DNA of 64,000 bases, from NCBI RefSeq assembly GCF_030253575.1, contig NC_080568.1, forward strand, positions 29,136,001 through 29,200,000, read 5' to 3'. Position 1 is the first letter of the stretch. Every line of letters starts with the position of its first letter. The translations under genes were made by a program, and so were the position numbers. This DNA comes from Rhododendron vialii (taxonomy: Eukaryota > Streptophyta > Magnoliopsida > Ericales > Ericaceae). Positions 34,827-45,781 of this stretch are shown in pieces. Below the pieces are notes generated by a model. That model was given only the letters and a program-made list of their open reading frames with translations. It searched no databases and was not told the DNA's origin.

Positions 34827-34888
34827 CAAATCTCACCCGTCCGTTTCTACAATCACTGGTCCGGACCGTTCAAAACACTTTTGGACAC
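34827..34888. mobile_element. Small palindromic MITE relic
   Basis: ggcaaatctcacccgtccgt, then accgttcaaaacacttttgg. This is the same family as the outer element upstream of the S28 gene (17945-18262). Confidence 0.5.
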
Positions 34889-35035
34889 GCGTAATTTAGC
34901 CCCGTAAAAGCATATTTATGGAAAACCTCCGTAGAAAAAATTCCTGTTTTTCTTTTGGATTCAAAATATGCATGATTTGACTCCAATGAAAACCCTAATG
35001 ACACCTTTTAAGAAACACAATTTGGCCCTTGTACC

Positions 35036-35037
<2 letters not shown>

Positions 35038-35095
<58 letters not shown>
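35038..35095. repeat. (CT)n microsatellite
   Basis: A run of about 27 CT units followed by ccctccctccctcc. Confidence 0.97.
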
Positions 35096-35099
<4 letters not shown>

Positions 35100-36298
35100 C
35101 CTCCCTCCTATCGGCTTAACCTAACGACTTGATAACACCGATTAATATGATAACACCCGCGGCATATGTTAAAGTCAAAAAGAAATTAAAGAAGAGACAT
35201 TTTGATGTTTTGTGTAAGATTGCTACTTTGATCTCATTTTGCTAAAGTTTGTGAACTTTTTCTGAAAGGAAAGGATATATATATAGATGTGCCGACATTA
35301 CTTTTAGTTTTGGATGGATGAAATTCTTCTGGTTCCCAAGTGGGGTGGAGTGCAATTGGTGCCTCCCTTATATTCCAACGCACATGGGCAGGGTTCGATT
35401 CCCGAAAGCGCCATCTCTCTCCCGAAATTCCCTAGGATAGAGTAGATTAGGTTTTTAACGAATGGCAAAAAAAAAATAATAATAATTGGTTCTTTAAATC
35501 ATAGTAAGGTATTTGATTTTTAGTAGCGAATGCATTAACAAGGATTCGCTTGATGAGAAATGATAAACACTGCCAAATGGATGGTGTACGTCTCCATACA
35601 AAAATATCCGGAGCCATTTGAAATATATCAGATGCTATCAACTTCTTTTTTGGGGGGCAGTCTATACGGAGCTTTCTCCAGCTTTTATTAGGCTCCTCAC
35701 AAGTGGCCGATGGGATTGTGCTCCCAAATTAATCAAGATATGCAAAAGTTGACTCGGACATATGAGTTATAAAAAAAAAAAATAGTCTAGATCTAGCCAC
35801 CATGGGCCCCACCACTTGTTTGACATTTGCATTACCATAGAGCTTAACAAAAACAAATAGAAAAGGTGCCTTGAGAAGAAAAACCATTTAATGTCTAATC
35901 ATAAAACTGAATAGATAACACTAATTACCGATGAGGGGTTGGGTACGTAAGTGGTGAAAACTCAGGATCTGGTTGAATAATTTCATAATTTTTTATTAGA
36001 GCTAAACATATTCTTAATACCATTCACAGGATCACAGGTTTTGAGACTTTAGTTTCGGACCCGACATATATAAAACTAGTGAGGTTCTCTATAAATAATA
36101 GTGTGGTTTAAGGCAATATTCCCTAACAGAGGTGAAGGAGTATTATACCTACACTTTTATCCTGTGTACCAATTAAAGAAGATTCAGAATTGCTTCAAGG
36201 TCCACGATTTGATTCAAATGGTAATAATATTTGTTCATGGTTGTACTAAAAAAATTGAAAAGGACAATTTCAAATCACTTTTAACAGTTTCTTCTTCA
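35100..36298. other. Intergenic, nothing recognised apart from a repeat half-copy
   Basis: It holds the diverged repeat copy at 35867-35920 and short chance frames. No gene is supported. Confidence 0.35.
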
Positions 36299-36342
36299 GC
36301 TACCTGAATATAGAGAAATGCTACCTGAATATAGAGAAATGT

Positions 36343-36716
36343 TGCTACAGGTACAGAGTTCTGCACAGACAGGCGTACAGCGCTCGTTTGGGCCTGTCCG
36401 GGTCCAACAAAGATAATCGGAGCCGCTCATTTTGTTCAATATGTTTTGCTTAAGGTCCCTGAAAAAAATCAGCTCCATCCGACATCGATAAGAGCGTTTG
36501 CGAAGCGTCCAAAATTGCTTTGAAAATTTTCTAAAGCAATTTTGAATGCTTTGCAAACGCTCTTTTCGATGTCGGATGGAGCTGATATTTTGCACGGACC
36601 TTAAAAAATATATATTGAACAAAATAAGCAGCTCCGATTATCTTTGCTGGACCCGAGACGAGCCAAAATGGGCGCTGTACGAGCTGTCTGTGCAGAAAGC
36701 TGCTGTACCAGCAGCA
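36343..36716. mobile_element. Foldback element B
   Basis: About 374 bp, almost entirely two inverted arms. The outer arm includes ctgcacagacag and gtacagcgc. The middle part has ataatcggagccgctcattt. The inner part has atcagctccatccgacatcg. A 21-bp direct repeat, gctacctgaatatagagaaat, precedes it twice at 36299-36341. Confidence 0.85.
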
Positions 36717-36719
36717 TTT

Positions 36720-38142
36720 TGGTATATATATATATATATAGGATTTCTCATGGTTAATGAGGTGAAAGATTTGCATAAATGCATCCAAACAATAATGAAA
36801 TGTAAGCATTCCAGGTTACATTTATTTGGAAGCTTAATTTCGTTGCTCATGCACAACATAATATTTTGAAAACAATTTGTCGAAAAGAACTTAATTTAAG
36901 ATGCATGTGAATATGTGATCCTAAGAGTTTGGCATGTCGTCAAGGATTGAGAACTTTTCCCGTATTTCGACCAGAGAATCTAATTACAGAGAATTGGGAA
37001 TTCGCTTCCTCCTTATGTCTCAGGTTTGGAATCTCCTAAGTACTTTTAACTCTTTCTCTCTTTTAGCTAAGCTAGGTACTTTCAACTCTTGTGGGGCAAC
37101 CGACAATCCATATGAGGTTTCGTCTTGATTTTAGTTTTTTCTCTGCTCTCAATACTAGTGGATGGTGGAATTGGTATCACAGAGATTAATCGAGACGTGC
37201 AAAACATTTTCCATATCAGTAAGGTAAATACATGTCAAATACATATCAGTACACACTTCGTACATTTCACTCTGATGTCACCGATTTATATACATTATAT
37301 CCTATAAATATTTACATATTTTTCAACCTTATTGATTATTTAATGATCTTATTCTTTGGTTATGAAATATTGAAAAGGTTAGTGAATTAAGTAATTGTGA
37401 TTAGCCAACTGACCAAATTTGTACCCTTCCAGTTCCAGGAGAAGCCAGGGGTGAATCATAGCTGAAAACAAGGATTAACTATTTCTTTTCCTAAATTGGG
37501 GCTATTTCTTTAATTAAATAATTTCTCCCATTTCCTTCTCCCCTAACAAACGGGCCTTTCAAGGACTATCAGTTGAACTTAGTGTGATTGTTACATTATG
37601 TCTGATATGATGTCATTCAAACAATTGTATTCTTCCACCACTTGCAATAAAATAAAATAAAAAGAAGAAGAAGAAGAAAAACTACTGAAGAAAAATGAAG
37701 ATTGGAACATATGAATTGGAGTTCATATTTCTTCACGTAAATGTATTTCGCAAACATATCAATTGATATTCGATGAACATGATTCTGATATTTCAGATAA
37801 GCTCTAAAAAGTGAACGGTTCCAATTTGAGGTGCTCCGAAAAAGGCTCTTACAAAACTCTCTCCTACCCTTTGTGGAAATTGAGAAAATCCCATTAATTT
37901 TCTTTAAGAAACAAATGACTTGTGTTTTGGGATTCTTTTTTTGGGATAGGGGGCTCTCTCACGTGTATACCGTTATCATAGAACATAGATACGTTACCCC
38001 CACAATATCACTTTCATTGAGTTGTCATTCATCTTGCCCATTACTAATTCAGAGTAGTATTTTCTAGAGATGGAGATATCTTAAAACCCAATTCAGTGGA
38101 ATGGAAAAGGCTGCACCAGATTTGCGTAAAAACCACTTGATT

Positions 38143-38143
<1 letters not shown>
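36720..38143. other. Intergenic, nothing recognised
   Basis: An (AT)n run is at 36723-36741. Remaining frames are short and unconvincing. This may include distal promoter sequence for the MYB gene. Confidence 0.35.

Positions 38144-38228
<85 letters not shown>
38144..38228. repeat. (CT)n microsatellite upstream of the MYB gene
   Basis: An uninterrupted run of about 42 CT units. It ends 37 bp before the putative TATA box. Confidence 0.97.
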
Positions 38229-38230
<2 letters not shown>

Positions 38231-38264
38231 GACTTGAAGTCTAAGTATGAGCCTCACCAGTCCC

Positions 38265-38272
38265 CTATAAAT
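38265..38272 (+). promoter_or_regulatory. Putative TATA box of the MYB gene
   Basis: ctataaat, about 190 bp upstream of the ATG at 38463, in a pyrimidine-rich promoter. A good consensus, but the start site is not shown. Confidence 0.5.
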
Positions 38273-38462
38273 CATCACATGTTGATCAATATTTTTTGGC
38301 ACTCTCAAACACCGCATGAAACCTACATTACTACATCTCACACCTCACTTTTCTGAAATTTTCACGAGCTCTCACAATATATCTTTCATATATCATCTTC
38401 TAGACTTCAATATTTTTCTAGTTGTTTTAGAAAACATTTTTTTATTGCATTTTCTTCAGCCA

Positions 38463-40123
38463 ATGGGGCGCCATACCGAAAAGAAAAGGCCAAAATTAAG
38501 GAAAGGATTGTGGTCACCAGAAGAGGATGAAAAATTGAACAATTTCATATCTAGATTCGGGGTCGGTTGCTGGAGCACAGTTCCTAAACTAGCCGGTGAG
38601 TTTCCGATCACTACACATCATATTTGTTTTAACGGTTCAGATTTTAACAAAACTCTTCCAGTGAAGAATTAACTCTTCCCTAAAAGAGTTTTTTTGTTTT
38701 TTTAAATTTAGACCGTCGAATGCAAAGATGATTGGCTACGGTGAAATGGCAGAGTCTGCAGTCCAACTGCAGAGAAGCCTGATCCCTAAATGTTGTAGAG
38801 ATGAAAACTTGCCTTCGGGTATGCATGTTTTTTTTATTTTTGGATTTTGATTGAAGCAGGTTTGGAGAGGTGTGGAAAGAGCTGTAGACTGAGGTGGATG
38901 AACTACTTGAGGCCTGATCTTAAAAGAGGAATGTTTTCACAACAAGAAGAGGATCTAATAATTAGTCTACATGAAGCTCTGGGCAACAGGTAAATTGATT
39001 GAAAAGAACCAAAATTTCAAAATCTCTCATTGCAAATTTGAAAATGGGTATTCATGTGTCCTATTTCGTTTATGTTTATTTTCAAAAACAGTTTTTTCAG
39101 AAAGTGTGCTCAAAGAGAAAACACCCATGTTTTCTTATTGTATTCATTTCAGATTGGAAGTATTTTTCGACAAATCGAAAGCTAACTTTCTGGAATTATG
39201 GACAAGCGGGCTGTTTCCGAAAGTTCGGAAACAGCTCGCCATGCGAGTTCGCATTATATTGTTAGAATGAATGTAGAAATCTGTTTCCATATATTTTTCC
39301 TGTCGTCGTTGGCAGGTGGGCTCAAATTTCAGCGCAATTGCCGGGAAGAACGGATAATGAGATAAAGAATTTTTGGAACTCTTGTTTGAAGAAGAAACTA
39401 ATGAAGCAAGGAATTGATCCCAACACCCACAAGCCTATAAGAGAAAAAGAGGAGATAGAAGGGAAGAATTCCGCAGAAAAACCACCATTGGCTTGTCAGC
39501 AGATCAAAGCAGACCGTTCCGAGGTGGGTCCAATTTGGCCCTGCCCGGAGCAGGTTTCCGAGTTACGAAAAAACGAAATTGTTCCGACTATATCATCCTC
39601 AGTTGATATGGAACAAGAAGTTCACATTACCAACACAAATTACTTTGAAGGTAGAGGGAGAGAAGCCTCATTTGAGAAATTTGGAAGCAAACCAAACTTT
39701 GATCCCCCAATCCTATATGAAATCCAAGGGAGTTATGATCCATTTGGGTACAACTCAAATTTCTCAACAAATTATCATCAAAACCATTTGGAGGGTAATC
39801 ACAATTTTGGATTCACTTCAGTTCCCGATTTAACTGATTTTTCAGATAATTCGGGTTCGATAATGAGTTCATTCTCATTCAATGAGGTGAAACAAAGTTC
39901 AAGCAATAGTTCCGATGCCAGCGTCGTGGAAAATAATGCAACAGTTTCATGGGTGCAGGAAAAATTAGAACCTGAGTTTGGGTTTCAGTTCAGTGGGATC
40001 AAATATGAAGAAATTAAGCCAAGTCTATGGCCAGGAGGGCAAATCGGGCACAATTCAGAAGCTTTCAGTAGCTATCCATTGATTACAGTATCAGAAAACT
40101 TGGATTTTTCCAGCAAATATTGA
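38463..40123 (+). CDS. R2R3-MYB transcription factor, MYB61/MYB50/MYB86-like clade
   Basis: Three exons, 38463-38595, 38860-38989 and 39316-40123, join to 356 aa with GT..AG introns at the two positions standard for R2R3-MYB genes. R2 spans about residues 14-64 with its spaced tryptophans ([39 protein letters not shown]). R3 spans about 66-115 ([20 protein letters not shown], then [20 protein letters not shown]). The following GIDPNTHKP motif is typical of the clade that includes MYB61, MYB50, MYB55 and MYB86, which act in secondary wall, sink-carbon or stomatal programs. The exact ortholog is uncertain because the C-terminal region (Ser, Asn and acidic rich, with [17 protein letters not shown]) is poorly conserved. 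Intron 1 contains a repeat-like stretch (aactcttccctaaaagagtt) also seen near 34480. Confidence 0.95.
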
Positions 40124-40619
40124 TTTTAAATCCCCTTCCCTTTTTTTTTTCCCCCCTCCACAACAAAAAAAAAAACATACTGATATTGAGAGTACAGGTA
40201 AGTCCTACGTAAAGGTCTGAGGTGAGACTGTTTTTCTCTTTCGTGTTTTTGTTTCCCTTCTGGTAATAAGATGAAGTTTTGATCTCTCCTGTTTCGCAAA
40301 CTGAAATTGTAATTCTCACCGCCTGCAAAAAACCATTGGGGCCACTGAAGATTTGCAAGGTAAACACGAAAACAGAGTTCATTCATACTGTCCAGACACC
40401 TTTTTCATATACAACGGGCAATGGCGGACACCAACATAGTTAAGAACTAATCACCATCGAAAGTCCCAAATACAAAGACAAAAGCGAATCCAACCACCAA
40501 AGATAGTTCCAAATCAGACAGAAAATGTCTAGGAATGTCCAGATTATGAACAAAAGAACCACTTAAAAACCCAAGGAGCTCCCAAACATAGCCTTCATCT
40601 GGAAGCAACAACCCGCCCT

Positions 40620-43600
40620 TCAAAGCTTTGCCACTAACCCATTTGGAATTGGCTTCACTACGGCACTATCTTTGTCACCTTCTTTGGCATCCAATTCACA
40701 TGCACTGGGAGGGACATCGACTGCCGGAGAGCAGTTGAAGAACCCATGAGGCTGCATCCACAAGCATCGTTAAAGGATCAGGAGCTAAATGTCAGATTCA
40801 TCCTATCCTCTTGTGAAGGACTTTGTATTCAAAGGAATATGGAGTTTACAAGGGTGTCAAAAATAATTTCCATGCATAATATGAGTGCCACGGTCTCGGA
40901 TTATTGAACATCCTTCTTAAGCGACATTCTATGAAAAATGTTAAAGATACACTTCTCATTCTGATACGTATGCATCAAGAAATAGTGATTTAGAGGCGCT
41001 CATGCAATATAGGTCAGGACTACAGTTATTTTGCAATCCATAGACGCATGATACAAATCTACACAATGTTTGTGAACGAATTTATTTGTAATCTTGAAAT
41101 CCAGTTCACTATTATCAATCAATCAACAATGATTACCATTACCGTAAACAGGGAAGTGCGTTCTCTGTGCAGTAGGACTTCATCTGATACGCACAACTAT
41201 GTGGGTTCAACAGAAGGGAGGAAGATATACTTCAGGGACAGGGAAGTGATTTCTCCAAGGCATTGGAGGCTTAAGGGGGTGAATATTTCTTGACCCAACA
41301 GATTAACACACGTCCAACCATATACGAAGTTAAGAGGGTAAGGGCTGGCCATTCTTTGGCACAGGCATATAAATGGCACGACTTGGCCATACTATGCATG
41401 TACACAAAAAATGACATGGCAAATAATGGATTGGGTTGGGTTAGTATTGAGGAAATTCTGAAACAACAAAAACCTGCGACACACAACATGATTCCCACAC
41501 CTACTAAGAACCTTTTACAAAACAAATCAAGATTTGCTGGCTAAGCAAAGGAGTGCTCCTAGTGGGATGACACTACCATATTCAGAAGGCTCAGCCAATG
41601 TGGCTTGTGATGGCTATAGGACAGCCACTTATTGGCATCTGCATATCAAAGGTCCACAATGGGAATTTGCGAAGGGGAGCTAACAAATAGTGAACCATTA
41701 AGTGAAATCAACAAATTTTCCTCAGTTCCTGCAACACTTCAGACATTATTTTTGACAGGCCTAGAGTTGATAGACCAACCATGGACAGATGTAGACCGTC
41801 AAACGACAGGATTGATCGCAACCAGTCAGGAAGCACACACATGCACATGAGACCTAAGCCACAAATCGTGATGTGGAAGCAGAAGTGGGAAAGCACGATT
41901 CCTAGAATTCACGTCCATATTTGGACACTCCCTCCGCCATTTAGTTAGTCCCTTTCGGAATTCCAACTTTTTGAGGCAACATGGAATTATTGTATTTCAA
42001 TTCGAATATCAAAGCATACCAGCACTACCCTGTACTTCTCATTTCAAATAGTTTGTGAACCACTTACGAGGGGAAGTTTTGAAAATCTAACACTTTGATA
42101 TTTCAAAGAGGACTAATCCTTTTAAACATTCCTAAAAAGGAATGGAGAAATAACACAGAGGACGGACTGGGCAACACAAATTCCTTGAAGTTAGAACGAT
42201 AATAATTTAACATGTATGTGAGGTAATTGTTACGTTAAAGCCCGGGTTCCAGTTGACCCGATGAAGCAACAGCATCATTTCCGGTTTGCTCAAAGGTCCA
42301 GTTTTCGAAACGCTTGCTAGGATAGCAATTAGCTATTTGTGGGGTCTTAAAACCCAAAATGTGGGGTCTAGTGATCTATTGCTATTTTCATGTATTCACA
42401 AATCCAACATCATCTAAAGAAACCTGGCCAATCAAGACTTCACCAATGTGAAGGTAACAAACGTCAACGCACACAAGTGGCATAACAGGACAGTCTGTCA
42501 AATGAGAAATTTGTTTGGTTCTAAAATAACATACCTGAAGCATAAAACCAATGTGCTCCACTGGCATAACAGGCCAGTCCTCCAACCGAGGAACATGGGT
42601 GATTCCAAATACGTACCTGCAATAAACAAGAGTCAAAGCAGGAAAGTAATCCTGAAAGTCTTAAGTATTTTATTAATTACTCAAAATCTGAAAGCGAGTT
42701 GGCTAGCTTCTGTAAAGTCATACCCATAAGACCTACTCTCTCCGTCCCAATTTGTTTGTCCAATTGTCGAAATTCGCGTCTTTCAAAAATATACTTATAT
42801 CTTACATTTTATAATGTTTTAATGATTTTGAAGATTTTGTATAATAAAACAAATTGAGATCTATCAAACAAGATCCATATTGCATGTTAAAAACATTACG
42901 AATTGAAAATTATAGACAATTCTTTGAGAGGTCAAACGCTCTCAAAAAGTCAAAGGGGACAAACAAACCGGGACGGAGGGAGTATTAAACAGTTTCAACA
43001 ACCCAAGTGAAAACAACATTTTATCAAGTACACAAAGGATCAACAAATATAGAGCAAGACATGAAATCTCAGTAATTATTATTGCATGAAGTACCAGACA
43101 CTTGCAAGATCACAAACTTACCAGAGAACGATGTCAGTTTCTTCCAGAGATCGGTTTTGTTTAACCCATGTAGCCAAACCCTCACCAACACGAGGGTTCT
43201 GATTAGGAAACTCTCCTCCAGGAAAATCTTCCCCACGTGCATATTGCGTAACCCACAGATTATGCTTCAAGAAAGCAGCCCTTCTCAAAAACTTGGCTTC
43301 AGGACCAGCTAATGGCAAACAGTTTGAACCAGGTATCAATTTGTAGCCAGTAAGCTGCCCAGTCCTGTTGACGGTTCTTGTATTCCTCACCTGAAATATA
43401 AGTTATATACCAGTAAACAACTAACACAGAACTTACAAGAGAAACACCATACACATCAAGTGATCAAACAGAACAGAGTAGCAGGAACACATTTCCTGTA
43501 AGAAATGAGGGGAATTGGAAATCTTTTGAAAAAGTTTGGAAACAAGGAAAATGATTAAAAAAATGCAACTGAAAAAAGTAAACAAAAACTAAAGCCTGTC

Positions 43601-44014
43601 TAAAATCTAAACATGAGTAACCAACCAATTAAATAACTAAACATATGAGTTAGACTGAATTACGATTGCTACTGAGCACAAGATTTCTGCCAAACAATAT
43701 TAGAGTATATAGAAAATAATAAAGGTAAGGAGGTCTGTTGGGGACAAGAACTGGGGTTGTCCATGAAAATTATAGCAAAAAAATGGACAACATATTAAAG
43801 GGTGATTCTATGTGAACCCAAGGAACGATCTCTAAAAACCTCAAATATTTTCACGCCCACTTAAAGTTTTAGTGTAACATCAAAATCTCCATATCTTCAA
43901 CAAACTCTTACCCTAAAATTGTCCACATGAGGCCCATCTACAATTCTAAAATAGTGGTGTGAGATTGTAATTCAGATGGCTGACGTGCTGCTGCTGGTGT
44001 TTGGGGTGGTGTGT

Positions 44015-44070
<56 letters not shown>

Positions 44071-45749
44071 GCGGTTCGGGGCAGCTGCTGGCGGTGGTGG
44101 GCTTGGTGGCTGGTGATTAAAGGTAGAGATAAATTAAAGATTAATTATATGAAGATACGGTAGTTTGGAAGTAGAGTAACTGAGTAATTATACGAAGCAG
44201 GAGTAAAAAGGAACTGGGCTTAGAAAGAATGTTCCTGAGTTCAAACAAAATCACCCGATATTAAGTGTCAGAAGGGAACAATATGAAAATGCATCTGTAC
44301 ATCATCAACACAAGCACAAGGGCACATCCAAAAACTCGTGAACAAAGTCAAAACAGTAGCTCTATTATAGCAGCAAACTGAAACAATTCTCTGGAATTCT
44401 GCATGAGAGCGCGAAACCAGATAGGACCATATCCACAAATATGAATCTCAGTGTGGATTCTTACAATCCAGTGGCGACCAGACAATGGGTTACAATCACG
44501 TATCGCTTGCAGTTCTGATCTAAGCAATGTCTCTTCGGCATAGAATGCATTGTTGTGAATATTATTCTTCCCAGGTTCTTCAACTTTAACATTCACCTCA
44601 ACAACCTAACATTTACCAGCACAAAAGAACGTTAATTAAATCCATAATTTAACTCATCGTATAACCTTGAAACAACATGCATTTTCGTAGATGCCCAATT
44701 GGTCAATCTATGAGATCCAAATGTCCACCACAATTGATGATCATCCAATACTAAATGTGGAACTATCAGTATGATCTGAATGAAGAACAGAACATTGTAA
44801 TCAATCACAATCCGTGCATCGTAATAGGCCAGTTGCAAAGAAGAAATCTGAATCATGGCAAATATTTTTCATGTTGGAAAGTAGTTAGTCAGCTGCTTTT
44901 TAACTGGATGCTTTCACACAGTCCATGCGTATTGACAAGGTTATAGAACATTTCTTACTTCAATTTCTGGATTATCTTTGGTAATCCTCATTATCTGTGA
45001 GTCCTGCCTGCATCGATCTCCCTTTCGTGTCTCAACATAAAAACTTGTACGAATATCATAAACCATGTTTGCAATAGACTATTGTCATTGCTCCCAAGTC
45101 ACTACAGTCAATCGACGAATCTGATCTCTTCTCTCTCATGTTTCTTCATGGCGATGAATGAACATATGCTCTTTTTACACATTTAAGTGACATGATCCTT
45201 CACACCATGTGCTCATGAATCTAGTTCTAAACATACCCAAGCTTATATCTGTCCAACCATGTACACAAATTACCTTATGAAAGACAACACTTTTTTCCTG
45301 GCCAACCCGTTGACAAGCAAATCTGCAATTGGCATAGCTTATTCGTCTTTGGGAGTCATATGAAGCATAGATGCTCTATTTTGGCCTCCGTATCACGTAT
45401 TGTATCCGTATCGGATACCGATACTCTCCGGATGCGTATCCAAATACGATTTTTTAAAGTATTCTGCTTTTAGAATTATTTTTTGGTATCCCGATACGTT
45501 TCGGATATGCGCGGATACTCTTGGATACGCTCCGGATACGTATCCAACACGTTTTTTTTTTTAAAGTTTCCTACTTTTAGAATTATTTTTTGGTATACCA
45601 ATACGTTTTGGATACGCGCGAGGGTAAATATGTTATTACTTAAAATATATGGGTTAAAATTGCAAGTAGGACTATATTTTTCTTCTTCCCCCACTAATCG
45701 ACACCAGAAACACACCGACGATATCCTCTCTCTCTCTCTCGTGTGTACT

Positions 45750-45781
<32 letters not shown>

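Noticed and set aside
38093-38341. Frames encoding Arg-Glu or Ser-Leu repeats
   Set aside because: They are translations of the CT microsatellite.
38316-38462. N-terminal extension of the MYB frame upstream of 38463
   Set aside because: R2R3-MYB proteins begin with MGR/MGH-type sequence at this point and the TATA box at 38265 fits the later ATG; the extension is leader sequence.
41930-42150. Additional Stowaway MITE starting ctccctccgccatttagtta
   Set aside because: The left end resembles Stowaway, but the right end is too diverged to define, and no TA flanks could be confirmed.
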